Assembly (NCBI GenBank): GCA_027449105.1
Contig: DAIDMG010000006.1
Span: 1 to 45,593 of the forward strand
DNA length: 45,593 bases
From: Acidiphilium sp.
GTDB lineage: Bacteria; Pseudomonadota; Alphaproteobacteria; Acetobacterales; Acetobacteraceae
Direction: 5' to 3'
Below the pieces are notes generated by a model. That model saw only the letters and a list, made by a program, of their open reading frames with translations. It had not been told where the DNA came from and did not search any database. The number at the start of each line of letters is the position of its first letter. Positions within the stretch are counted from its first letter, which is position 1. Position numbers and translations under genes: made by a program. Shown piece by piece: positions 34,922-43,948 of the stretch.

Positions 34922-36316
34922 TCAAATGTGCAAGGCGCGCCCGTCAACGGCCAGCGCGGCCTCTTTCACTGCTTCGCTTAGCGACGGGTGTGCATGGCTT
35001 GTGCGCGCGATATCTTCAGCGGATGCACCAAACTCCATGGCAACCACAAGCTCCGCGATGATCGTGCTCGCGTCAGGCCCAATAATGTGTGCTCCGAGCA
35101 GCGTGTCGGTTCTCTTGTCGGCCATAATCTTCACGAATCCATCCGTGTCGCCCATGGTACGAGCTCTGCCATTGGCGGCGAATGGGAATTTCCCCACCTT
35201 GTAGGAAACACCGGCTCCCCGCAACTCATCCTCCGTTTTCCCCACCGACGCCATTTCGGGCCACGTGTAAATCACTGCAGGGATCGCCGAATAATTCACA
35301 TTCCCTGCCTGCCCCGCGAGGATTTCAGCCAAAGCTATCCCTTCCTCCGCGGCCTTATGCGCCAGCATTGGCCCGGCAATCACATCACCGATCGCATAGA
35401 TGCCGGGAACGTTAGTCGCAAACTGCTTGCCGGTCTTAACTCTCCCGTGATCGTCCAACGCTACACCAATACCGGTCAGCCCTAAACCTGAGGTATGGGC
35501 TCGCCGGCCGATCGCAACAAGAACGACATCAGCTTCAAGAGTCTCATTACCGTCCCCATTCGTGGGCTTAAGCGTCAGGCTTATGCTCGCATTGCTCCGC
35601 GTAGCCGCAACCACGTGCCTTCCAAGTTTAAATTTAAGTCCCATTTTTTCAAAAATTTTCTTGGCCGATTCGGCAATTTCTGCGTCCATCGTTGGGATCA
35701 GCCGGTCGAGAAATTCGATCACAGTTACTTCGGAACCAAGTCGGCCCCACATTGTTCCGAGTTCCAGTCCAATATAACCACCTCCGATCACAACGAGACG
35801 GCGCGGCACAGCTTTGAGCGCGAGGGCTCCTGTTGACGTAACAATTCTGGTTTCATCAATCTCGATACCGGGGATCGACAAACTCTCGCTACCTGTCGCG
35901 ATAACAAAATGTTTTGCCGAGTAATCAATTCCTGCCACGACAATCGTTCCTGCATCCTTGAATTCTGCAGCACCTTTGATCCATGCAACATTATTTTTGT
36001 TAAACAGAAATTGAACACCCTTGACATTGGCCGCTACGATTTGGTTCTTATGCGCCATCATACTTGCCAGATTGAACGATAGTTCTCCCGCGACAATGCC
36101 ATGGTTTGCAGCCTGGTTCTGAAACCAGAAGTATTTTTCAGATGATTGAAGCAACGCCTTCGAAGGAATGCATCCTACATTCAGGCATGTCCCTCCTAAC
36201 GTGCTGCGCCGCTCGACGCAGGCGACTTTCATTCCCAACTGAGAGGCTCGAATAGCACATACATAACCGGCAGGTCCGGCACCGATCACGATGACATCAT
36301 ACTGGATACTCACCAC
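34922..36316 (-). CDS. lpd: Dihydrolipoamide dehydrogenase (E3)
   Basis: A 464-residue FAD flavoenzyme that reoxidises the lipoyl groups of the 2-oxoglutarate dehydrogenase complex with NAD+. The FAD-binding GAGPAGYVCAIRA, the redox disulfide GGTCLNVGCIPSK, the NAD-binding GGGYIGLELG and the C-terminal active-site HAHPSLSEA are all intact. It starts eight bases after sucB and is the last gene of the sucA-sucB-lpd operon, which makes it the dedicated E3 of that complex. Confidence 0.95.
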   Translation of the reverse strand: MVSIQYDVIVIGAGPAGYVCAIRASQLGMKVACVERRSTLGGTCLNVGCIPSKALLQSSEKYFWFQNQAANHGIVAGELSFNLASMMAHKNQIVAANVKGVQFLFNKNNVAWIKGAAEFKDAGTIVVAGIDYSAKHFVIATGSESLSIPGIEIDETRIVTSTGALALKAVPRRLVVIGGGYIGLELGTMWGRLGSEVTVIEFLDRLIPTMDAEIAESAKKIFEKMGLKFKLGRHVVAATRSNASISLTLKPTNGDGNETLEADVVLVAIGRRAHTSGLGLTGIGVALDDHGRVKTGKQFATNVPGIYAIGDVIAGPMLAHKAAEEGIALAEILAGQAGNVNYSAIPAVIYTWPEMASVGKTEDELRGAGVSYKVGKFPFAANGRARTMGDTDGFVKIMADKRTDTLLGAHIIGPDASTIIAELVVAMEFGASAEDIARTSHAHPSLSEAVKEAALAVDGRALHI

Positions 36317-36324
36317 TCCCCCCC

Positions 36325-37533
36325 TCAGATATCCAAGAGCAGACGTTGTGGATCTTCGATGTTCTCTTTTACACGCACCAGGAACGATACGGCTTCTCGG
36401 CCATCGACAATCCGATGGTCGTAAGATAGGGCTAGGTACATCATGGGGCGAATCTCAAGTTTTCCACCCATTGCGATCGGGCGCTCTTGAATCTTGTGCA
36501 TACCGAGAATGCCCGACTGTGGCGGGTTTAGTATTGGTGTTGACATCAGAGAACCAAAGATACCACCGTTCGTGATCGAAAATGTTCCGCCAGACAACTC
36601 ATCTAGTCTAATGGTGCCATCATACGCCCGCTTCCCGAAATCCGTTATTGCTCCTTCAAGTGCTGGAAAGCCAAGTTGATCTGCATCGCGAATAACCGGA
36701 ACGACCAGGCCATTTGGCCCACTGACTGCGATACCCATGTTAACAAAATGCTTATACACGATATCATTTCCATCAATTTCGGCATTCACAGCAGGAAACT
36801 CTTGCAGGCCCACGACACAGGCCTTGATAAAGAAGCTCATCAATCCAAGGCGGATACCCCCATGTTTTTTTTCAAAGGACTCCTTGTATTGCGCGCGCAA
36901 TGCCATTACCGCGCTTAGGTCAACTTCGTTGAAGGTTGTGAGCATCGCGGCGGTGTTCTGGGCCTCTTTGAGTCTCGCGGCAATCGTGCGCCGCAAGCGC
37001 GTCATTCGGACCCTTTCCTCACGGACCTCGTCAACTCGTGGAGGTTTCGGCTTTGGTGGCCCTTCCGCTTCTGGCTTCCTGTCGAGAAATGCGATTACAT
37101 CCCCCTTGGTGATCCGGCTACCTTTGCCACTTCCCGCCCCGATGTCCTCAGGCGCGATCTGCCGCTCATCCATCATTTTTCGGGCCGCCGGCAGCGATGC
37201 CATGGTGCCATTCCGGGCGACCGGACCTGACGGTGGCGGGGGAGGATTGACGCCAGGTTGCGGGTTGGCTGCCGGTCTGGGTACGGAGGTTTCGCCAGTC
37301 ACTTCCAGAACACCCAGAACAGATCCAACCTCGACTTCGCTTCCTTCCTCTGCAGAAATGGAGCTGATTCTTCCAGACTCCGGCGCGTTAACCTCAACGG
37401 TCACCTTGTCTGTTTCCAGCTCAACTATCGGCTCATCGCGGTCCACAGCGTCGCCGGCCTTCCTGATCCAGCGTGAGACTGTTGCGGTTATGACGCTCTC
37501 GCCAAGAGATGGGACCTTAATATCCGTTAACAT
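36325..37533 (-). CDS. sucB: Dihydrolipoyllysine succinyltransferase (E2)
   Basis: A 402-residue E2 component of the 2-oxoglutarate dehydrogenase complex. Domains in order: lipoyl domain (residues 1-76, lipoylated Lys in ETDKVTVEV), a Pro-rich linker, the E3/E1-binding domain (about 110-150, PAARKMMDE and [10 protein letters not shown]) and the catalytic acyltransferase domain (about 170-402) with [11 protein letters not shown]. The TVEV form of the lipoyl site and the catalytic core indicate succinyl rather than acetyl transfer. It follows sucA by 47 bases. Confidence 0.95.
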   Translation of the reverse strand: MLTDIKVPSLGESVITATVSRWIRKAGDAVDRDEPIVELETDKVTVEVNAPESGRISSISAEEGSEVEVGSVLGVLEVTGETSVPRPAANPQPGVNPPPPPSGPVARNGTMASLPAARKMMDERQIAPEDIGAGSGKGSRITKGDVIAFLDRKPEAEGPPKPKPPRVDEVREERVRMTRLRRTIAARLKEAQNTAAMLTTFNEVDLSAVMALRAQYKESFEKKHGGIRLGLMSFFIKACVVGLQEFPAVNAEIDGNDIVYKHFVNMGIAVSGPNGLVVPVIRDADQLGFPALEGAITDFGKRAYDGTIRLDELSGGTFSITNGGIFGSLMSTPILNPPQSGILGMHKIQERPIAMGGKLEIRPMMYLALSYDHRIVDGREAVSFLVRVKENIEDPQRLLLDI

Positions 37534-37580
37534 TCTGCGCTCCTCAGAAATTCAGATCATTGCCGTGTTTCTAAGTTAGT

Positions 37581-40433
37581 TCAAATTGTCAAAGCCTGAT
37601 GAACCAGGGCCGCTTGTTCCTCAACATGGACTTTTGCGAGACCGGTTGCCGGGCTGGCGGCAGCTCTGCGCCCGGCAAAGATTGGCCTAGTTTTGTTCTT
37701 CCGCGACGGGATACAGCCCAAGGTCTCCTCGATGCGTCGATCAACAAACTGCCAACCTCCCATGTTTTCCGGTTCCTCCTGACACCAGACAATTTGCGCC
37801 TTCATATACGGAGAAAGGACCGTCTTCAAAGAAGTTTTTGGGAATGGGTAGAGCTGTTCTAGACGCACAATTGCAACATCATTGATGCCAAGCCGACGTC
37901 TTTCAGACAAAAGATCATAATATACCTTACCTGCGCATATCACCACTCGTTTTACCTGATTTGCCGGTTGCAGGGAATCAATTTCCGGAATGACGGCATG
38001 AAATATCGAGTTATCGCCCATATCTGATAACGCTGAAACGGCAAGCTTATGTCGCAACAAAGATTTCGGCGTCATGATGATCAATGGCTTGCGAAAGTTC
38101 CTTTTTAGTTGCCGACGAAGAACGTGGAAATAATTTGCGGGTGTCGTAATGTTACAGACCGACATGTTGCCTTCAGCGCAAAGCTGGAGGTAGCGTTCCA
38201 GTCGGGCTGAAGAATGCTCCGGCCCCTGTCCCTCGTATCCGTGCGGCAGAAGCAGCGTTAGCCCAGACATACGTAGCCATTTGCTTTCGCCAGCGGACAA
38301 GAATTGGTCGATAATGACTTGGGCTCCATTTGCAAAGTCGCCAAATTGGGCCTCCCAAAGAACTAACGTATGCGGGTCGGCCAGTGAATAACCGTACTCA
38401 AAGCCAAGGACACCTGCTTCGGACAATAGCGAATTAAAAATTTCGATTTTTGCCTGGTCACCCCGAATATTGTTAAGGGGAACATACTCGTGCTGATTTC
38501 TCTGATCGATCAAAACAGCATGTCTCTGACTAAATGTTCCACGCTGGCAGTCTTCTCCCGACAGACGAACTCGGTGTCCCTCCAACAGCAATGAGCCAAA
38601 TGCCAGCGCTTCGGCAGTGGCCCAGTCGATCCCCTCCCCGGTCTCGATCATCTCTCGTTTTGCTTCCATCTGCCTTGCAATTTTCGGGTTGATATCAAAT
38701 TTTGAAGGTGTCCGTGTGAGACTCAAACCGATTTCGACCAGCGTGGAAGCATCGACTGCTGTGGGTTCCTCTGCGTTGTCTCCTTCATCGTGGGACTGGT
38801 TGAATCCTGCCCAGTGGCCTTCTAGCCAGTCTGCCTTGTTAGGTTTGTAGCCAGATGCCGCCGCGTATGCATCATCCATCGTTTGCACAAACTCATCGTA
38901 TAGCTGCTTCGCCTGCTCAGCATCAACAACGTGTTCATTAACGAGGCGCTCTGCATATAGATGGCGCGTGGTTTTCTGTGCGGCTATAGCGCGATACATG
39001 ACTGGCTGGGTGAACGCCGGCTCGTCCGTCTCGTTATGTCCGTGGCGGCGATAGCAAACCAGATCTATTACAACATCCACACCAAATTCTTGCCTAAATT
39101 CTCCTGCAAGTTTTGCCACAAATACAACCGCTTCCGGATCATCACCATTAACATGAAAAATGGGAGATTGCACGGACTTAGCAATATCTGTGCAGTAGAG
39201 ACCAGAGTATCCATGGGCCGGAACGGTTGTGAAACCTATCTGATTGTTCACGACGATATGGATTGTGCCGCCTGTACGGTATCCGATGAGTTGGCTCATT
39301 GCCAGCGTCTCGTAGACGAGTCCTTGCCCTGCAAAGGCGGCGTCTCCATGCATGAGAATGCCCATGACCGATCGTCTCACCCTTGTGTCGCCAGCCATAT
39401 CTTGGCGCGCGCGTACCTTGCCCGCAACGACGGGATCGACAGCCTCAAGATGAGATGGATTCGGTTGCAACGACACGTGCACGTTATTGCCTGCGATCAC
39501 CAGGTCTGTCGAAGTGCCGAGATGATATTTCACATCACCAGCCCCCTGTACCGTATCGGGCTTAAAGCTTTCCCCTTCGAACTCTGAAAAAACCGCCGTA
39601 AAGGGCTTCTTGACGACGTTGACGAGCGTGTTCAGGCGGCCCCGATGTGGCATTCCAATCGCGATTTCCCTTACGCCTGCCCGGGCGGCCACCTCGATCA
39701 TCGCATGAAGAGCTGGAATCGTGCTTTCGCCTCCCTCAAGACCGAATCGCTTCGTACCGACGAAGCGTCGTTGACAGAAGGTTTCAAATCCTTCGGCTTC
39801 TGTTAATTGCTCCAGGATCTTTCGCTTCTCTGGCGCATCGAACGCCGTACGCCACGGTGCCCCTTCGATCCGTTTCTGGATCCAAAATTTTTGGTCTGGA
39901 TCCTGAATATGCATAAATTCAACGCCGATCTTTCCGCAGTAGCTCGCGCGGACGATGTTAACAATCTGCCGTAACGTTGCAGTCTCAAGCCCGAGTACCT
40001 GGTCGATGAAAATGGGTCGATCGTAATCGGCCTCTGTGAATCCATAGCTACGCGGATCAAGTTCGACATGATGGCTAGGTTTACGTAGACCTAGTGGATC
40101 AAGATCGGCCTCCAGATGGCCACGCACCCGGTATACCCTAATCAACATCAGGGCGCGGATTGAATCTTTAATTGCTTGTCGTGATATCGTCCTGCCCGAC
40201 ATGATGGTGTCAGACGCGGCGACGGGACCCGGAAAGCCAAAGGGCCGTTTCGCCCAGGACGCCCCCTCGATGTCTCTAAGAACCTGCTGCGCCTCGTCAC
40301 CAAGAGTGGCGAACAAAGTCGCGAATTCCGGGTCGATGCTACTCGGCGCTTGCACCCATTTCGCATAAAGATTGCCGATAAACGCGGCATTGTTACCGTT
40401 CATCACGGTTGCCAGACTATCGGTGCCGGCCAT
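37581..40433 (-). CDS. sucA: 2-oxoglutarate dehydrogenase E1
   Basis: A 950-residue thiamine-diphosphate enzyme of the citric acid cycle, decarboxylating 2-oxoglutarate and loading succinyl onto E2. RFGLEGGES, AIGMPHRGRLN, the ThDP motif GDAAFAGQG...NNQIGFTT and the C-terminal CQEEPENMGGW are conserved landmarks. The early FATLGDEA region is the usual N-terminal segment. A complete TCA cycle enzyme set next to respiratory genes fits an oxygen-respiring organism. It is the first gene of sucA-sucB-lpd; zapE lies upstream on the same strand with 324 bases between. Confidence 0.96.
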   Translation of the reverse strand: MAGTDSLATVMNGNNAAFIGNLYAKWVQAPSSIDPEFATLFATLGDEAQQVLRDIEGASWAKRPFGFPGPVAASDTIMSGRTISRQAIKDSIRALMLIRVYRVRGHLEADLDPLGLRKPSHHVELDPRSYGFTEADYDRPIFIDQVLGLETATLRQIVNIVRASYCGKIGVEFMHIQDPDQKFWIQKRIEGAPWRTAFDAPEKRKILEQLTEAEGFETFCQRRFVGTKRFGLEGGESTIPALHAMIEVAARAGVREIAIGMPHRGRLNTLVNVVKKPFTAVFSEFEGESFKPDTVQGAGDVKYHLGTSTDLVIAGNNVHVSLQPNPSHLEAVDPVVAGKVRARQDMAGDTRVRRSVMGILMHGDAAFAGQGLVYETLAMSQLIGYRTGGTIHIVVNNQIGFTTVPAHGYSGLYCTDIAKSVQSPIFHVNGDDPEAVVFVAKLAGEFRQEFGVDVVIDLVCYRRHGHNETDEPAFTQPVMYRAIAAQKTTRHLYAERLVNEHVVDAEQAKQLYDEFVQTMDDAYAAASGYKPNKADWLEGHWAGFNQSHDEGDNAEEPTAVDASTLVEIGLSLTRTPSKFDINPKIARQMEAKREMIETGEGIDWATAEALAFGSLLLEGHRVRLSGEDCQRGTFSQRHAVLIDQRNQHEYVPLNNIRGDQAKIEIFNSLLSEAGVLGFEYGYSLADPHTLVLWEAQFGDFANGAQVIIDQFLSAGESKWLRMSGLTLLLPHGYEGQGPEHSSARLERYLQLCAEGNMSVCNITTPANYFHVLRRQLKRNFRKPLIIMTPKSLLRHKLAVSALSDMGDNSIFHAVIPEIDSLQPANQVKRVVICAGKVYYDLLSERRRLGINDVAIVRLEQLYPFPKTSLKTVLSPYMKAQIVWCQEEPENMGGWQFVDRRIEETLGCIPSRKNKTRPIFAGRRAAASPATGLAKVHVEEQAALVHQALTI

Positions 40434-40757
40434 AGCGGTTACCCCTTATTATCCTGTCCTGCCAAAAAATGCGCCAGATTTTAAGCTGTTCACCGTACAA
40501 TGCCGATATTTCGCCGATACGCAATGGAACATGATCGCTCGTTTAACGAAGCCGTGTGAGATGCACCGGGGCAGCGGCATCACCCGTCCAGCATTCCGAC
40601 GCAAAAAAGTTGAAAGATCAGGTTATGGGCTGGGCGTGCTATTGTTATAGCTCTCCTTGTCGGTACGATACTGTTCAACGAAGAGTATGCTAAACTCGTC
40701 TCTAAGGCTACACAATCCATGCAACCTACGGATGTATTCTTTCCGGAACTGCCCTAT
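40434..40757. other. Intergenic region between zapE and sucA
   Basis: A 324-base stretch expected to hold the suc promoter. No hairpin terminator for zapE and no known regulatory motif could be identified. A short hydrophobic plus-strand reading frame near 40640-40690 lacks a start and runs into zapE antisense, so I do not treat it as a gene. Confidence 0.4.
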
Positions 40758-41918
40758 TCACGGCAAATGTGCAAGAGTAGCATAGGCTTCGCTCTGCATC
40801 TCCTCGAGCCGAGAGAGCGTTCGCTCGAAGAGCTTGGTTCCTTCGCCAGCACGGTAAAGCTCAGATGGTGGTGCGGCTGCCGAGGCATAGAGCTTGACCC
40901 GATGCTCATAGAATGCGTCGACCAGCGTGATGAAGCGTCGTACTTGGTCAAAGTTGCTTGGCAAAAGTTTCGGTATCTCATCAATCAGCACCGTTGGGAA
41001 ATGCGTTGCGATCGCTAGAAAATCTCCCGATCCCAACGCACGGGCGCATAATGTCGCAAAATGAAACCTGGCGACCCCATTCGCCGCGACCGGCACTTCC
41101 AGATTGCGACCAAAAACCCGCAAGATCTCGGTTCGCTGTACTGCGCCTCCGGCAAGATTAGCAAAAATGGCATCGAGCGCTTTTCTGGCGTCTTCGTTTG
41201 CAGGCGCGTACCAGGTAGCAATCCCGCGCAAGCGGTCGCGCCGATAATCCCGTGCCGCCTCCAATACAAGCACATCCAGATGACGCTTCAACAGATCGAT
41301 AAATGGGCGCAACAAGTCGTATCCAGTCCCGCCTCGCAGCAAGTCGTCGGGAGGTGTGTTCGACGTCGCGACTACGACAACCGCACGCGAAAATAACCCT
41401 TCAAACAGACGGGCTAGAATCTGGCCGTCGCCAACGTCCAGAACCTGGAATTCGTCAAAGCACAACAGCGCCGCTTCAGCAGCAATTGATGCCGCAATTA
41501 CGTCCATTGGATCAACATCTATCTCTGCTTGATGGACCCGATGAAGCCTGGCATGCACCTCCTGCATGAACTGATGAAAATGAATTCGACGCTTTCGTTT
41601 TACTTCGGCCTGCTCGAAAAACAGATCCATCAGCATTGACTTGCCATGTCCAACTTCACCGACAAGGTACAATCCTGAAGGGTAATCGTCTGGCGCCTCG
41701 TCCACCCGCTTGCGGTTCAGCAACCTCCCGAGCCACCCGTTGTGGGATATCATCTTCGAGGGGTGCGGATCATATCCGCGCAAGCGTCGCCATAGAGCAT
41801 CAAGGCGCTCTGCCGCGCGCGTTTGTGCCGGGTCGGCTTGGAGTCTGCCGGCCTCAATCAGGGCGCGGTATTTTCCGAGAACCCCAATCGCTGAAGGTAT
41901 CGCAGGCTCATCCAACAT
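40758..41918 (-). CDS. zapE: Cell division ATPase ZapE (AFG1 family)
   Basis: A 386-residue AFG1-like P-loop ATPase. Walker A is GEVGHGKSML, Walker B ALLCFDEFQVLD; the sensor segment VVVATSNTPP and arginine-rich C-terminal part (RRFITLVDAFYEHRVKL) follow. In E. coli ZapE acts at the division ring under low oxygen or high temperature; the mitochondrial relative AFG1 is linked to respiratory-chain quality control. Position upstream of sucA is common in alphaproteobacteria, to my knowledge. The start at 41918 (MLDEPAIPS) gives typical length; no strong ribosome-binding site is visible. Confidence 0.92.
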   Translation of the reverse strand: MLDEPAIPSAIGVLGKYRALIEAGRLQADPAQTRAAERLDALWRRLRGYDPHPSKMISHNGWLGRLLNRKRVDEAPDDYPSGLYLVGEVGHGKSMLMDLFFEQAEVKRKRRIHFHQFMQEVHARLHRVHQAEIDVDPMDVIAASIAAEAALLCFDEFQVLDVGDGQILARLFEGLFSRAVVVVATSNTPPDDLLRGGTGYDLLRPFIDLLKRHLDVLVLEAARDYRRDRLRGIATWYAPANEDARKALDAIFANLAGGAVQRTEILRVFGRNLEVPVAANGVARFHFATLCARALGSGDFLAIATHFPTVLIDEIPKLLPSNFDQVRRFITLVDAFYEHRVKLYASAAAPPSELYRAGEGTKLFERTLSRLEEMQSEAYATLAHLP

Positions 41919-42772
41919 TTGAATTCGACGTCCGCCTTATTGGTTCTCCGCCCCCATCGCCCGCTGGCCAGATCGCCGGAACTCTTAGCTGCTTGTTTAT
42001 CGAATCCACCAGCTCGCATATAAATATTCTAAAAACTGAACCGATCTCCACCATGATAATCAGCCTCTTGCGCCCGTTCGCATAGCCTGCCCAAAAAAGG
42101 CAGGCAACACGTAGTTTCCGGTTCAGCCCCACACATTAAACGGTGGCGGGATTCATGCCGGCTTTATCAGCCTGTAGGCTCTGAAGTGGTTATCTTCCGA
42201 TCAGCCTACCAGACACCACGTTGTGCAGCTGTCATAAAGACTCGTTGATCCAGACTCCGCGTCCAACTCTGATCGCAGCGTGCAGAATCGAAGTCACCCC
42301 ATCGTGCAATTCGCGTGCATCCCAAGGCGACGCTCGTGACTCTCCGGTAAGGGGCAACCGCGGAGCGCCACCGATTTTGGTGAGCTTGAGGGCAGGAACA
42401 GCGAGGCCGGCAGCATAATTTCCGCACTTCCGCCCAACTTTCTGGCGTTCGAATTTCCTCATACCGCGGCAGCCCTGAGCTGCCATCGTGTGCTCGTTCA
42501 GATTCAAATACCTTGGCGCGGCTCACAACGTACCTCGGATCAGAATGTTAGAATGAGTCATGACACCGTACCGGCTATCGGCGTCGCTGGGGCATGACCC
42601 GCGTCAGCTCTTCAGGTTTGCTTTGATTCCCGTATCGGAATCTACCACACTCGAAAAGAAAATTATCATATCAGACAGAACGAAAACAAACCCGCGACGA
42701 CAAAAAATCGATTTTTCCGGTAGCGCGATGCTGTCAGACTCCGACGTCCACAGGGTGCATGATCGCTGTTCG
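41919..42772. other. Gene-free stretch between zapE and cyd operon
   Basis: Several short frames exist, including minus-strand frames across 42206-42526, but no domain is recognisable. It contains the hairpin 42085-42105 and an A6-ATCGAT-T5 palindrome at 42703-42716. Confidence 0.4.
42085..42105. repeat. GC-rich hairpin
   Basis: GCCTGCC-CAAAAAA-GGCAGGC is a perfect 7-bp stem with a seven-base loop. No T-run follows on either strand, so it is not a standard intrinsic terminator; a role upstream of zapE or downstream of the cyd operon is possible. Confidence 0.4.
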
Positions 42773-42898
42773 TCATGCTGGTGACAACGCTCGTAGTCCA
42801 AGCATAAACGCTGCAAATGCTGCAGTTCCTGCAGCATAGATTAAAATGAACCAGATCAATTTCCTCAGCCGAGGATATCCACCGCAAACCCGATTCAT
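42773..42898 (-). CDS. 41-residue membrane protein, DUF2474/CydX-like
   Basis: A 41-residue protein starting seven bases after the cydB stop. A basic N-terminal stretch (MNRVCGGYPRLRK) is followed by one hydrophobic helix, about residues 14-36 (LIWFILIYAAGTAAF). The RLxxLIWFxLIYxAGxxA pattern resembles the small DUF2474 proteins that accompany cydAB/cioAB operons in proteobacteria, and the size and topology resemble CydX, a small subunit that stabilises cytochrome bd. No strong ribosome-binding site is visible, so coupling to cydB is likely. It is short enough to be missed by normal gene calling. Confidence 0.72.
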   Translation of the reverse strand: MNRVCGGYPRLRKLIWFILIYAAGTAAFAAFMLGLRALSPA

Positions 42899-42905
42899 TA
42901 TGTTG

Positions 42906-43934
42906 TCAATGGTAGTAAGCGCTCGCATCGATCTTTCCCCGGAACACATAGTATGCGAAAATATTGTAGCCTACGATGATCGGAATCATGACCCCTGCGC
43001 CAATTAGCAGAAACAACTGGGAGCTTACGGGGGATGACGCATCCCAGATTGTCAACGTGGGCGGAACAATATTTGGATAGAGAGAATATCCAACGCCTGC
43101 AAAATTTATAAAAAATATCGTGATGGCAAAAACAAATGGTGCCCAGTCACGTTTTGTTACCCCAACTTTCCTTAGTCCGCGAAACAAACCATAGAAAAGG
43201 CAGATCAATATGAGAGATGCAAGGGCCGTTGCCAGAACACCTGTGCCGCTAAACCAACGTCGAGCAAAGTCATTATGCAACGTTGGCGTCCAGAAACTGA
43301 ATACCAGAACCAGTCCCAACATCGCCACAGCCAGTTTTACCGCAACCTTCCGCATGCGAGCCTGCAACCTACCGTCAGTGCGCCATATCAGCCATGTCGA
43401 ACCAAGGAAAGCGTAGGCAAGCACCACAGCAAAGCCGGTAAATATCGAAAAGTATGAAAAACAACGAAGCGCTCCACCCGTAAATTGCATATTCGACACC
43501 GGGATTCCATGGAGCACGGCGCCGAGAATCATGCCTTGACAGAAACCTGCAATAATCGATCCACTCATTAGTCCGACATCCCAGTTCCGCCGCCCTCGCT
43601 CCGTTGTTGCCCTAAACCGAAATTCAAATGATACGCCGCGTAGAATTAATGCCATAAGCATCGCAATGATCACGGGATAAACAGCAGGTAGAATCACGCT
43701 ATACGCTACAGGAAAAGCGCCATAAAGAAATGCCCCCCCAAGAACGAGCCATGTCTCGTTACCGTCCCAGACCGGCGCGATTGAATCAACCATGACATCG
43801 CGCTCCGGCCGTTCCCGTTCGGCGGCAAATAGGACTCCGACACCGAGATCAAAGCCATCAAGAGTTATATATGCAAAAATTACAAATGCAATGATAAAGC
43901 CCCAGACAACTGGAAGCCAATGATTGTTGATCAT
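42906..43934 (-). CDS. cydB: Cytochrome bd (CIO-type) quinol oxidase subunit II
   Basis: A 342-residue membrane subunit with about eight to nine helices. It supports the two-heme quinol oxidase and structurally mirrors subunit I. Landmarks are the N-terminal YITLDGFDLGVGVLF, WDGNETWLVLGGAFLYGAFP and LRGVSFEFRF, all typical of CydB/CioB; the length is in the CioB range. It follows cydA by 14 bases and precedes the 41-residue partner by seven. Confidence 0.94.
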   Translation of the reverse strand: MINNHWLPVVWGFIIAFVIFAYITLDGFDLGVGVLFAAERERPERDVMVDSIAPVWDGNETWLVLGGAFLYGAFPVAYSVILPAVYPVIIAMLMALILRGVSFEFRFRATTERGRRNWDVGLMSGSIIAGFCQGMILGAVLHGIPVSNMQFTGGALRCFSYFSIFTGFAVVLAYAFLGSTWLIWRTDGRLQARMRKVAVKLAVAMLGLVLVFSFWTPTLHNDFARRWFSGTGVLATALASLILICLFYGLFRGLRKVGVTKRDWAPFVFAITIFFINFAGVGYSLYPNIVPPTLTIWDASSPVSSQLFLLIGAGVMIPIIVGYNIFAYYVFRGKIDASAYYH

Positions 43935-43948
43935 GGCGCCTGCTCCGC

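Noticed and set aside
34892-34933. Inverted repeat TTGCACAT/ATGTGCAA between metY and lpd as a bidirectional terminator
   Set aside because: The loop is 26 bases long and no T-run is adjacent; the right arm runs over the lpd stop codon.
40640-40760. Hydrophobic plus-strand reading frame between sucA and zapE
   Set aside because: It has no start codon after the preceding stop, and the rest of the frame runs antisense into zapE.
42206-42526. Two overlapping minus-strand frames between zapE and the cyd operon
   Set aside because: No recognisable domain or start signal; their mutual overlap suggests chance frames.
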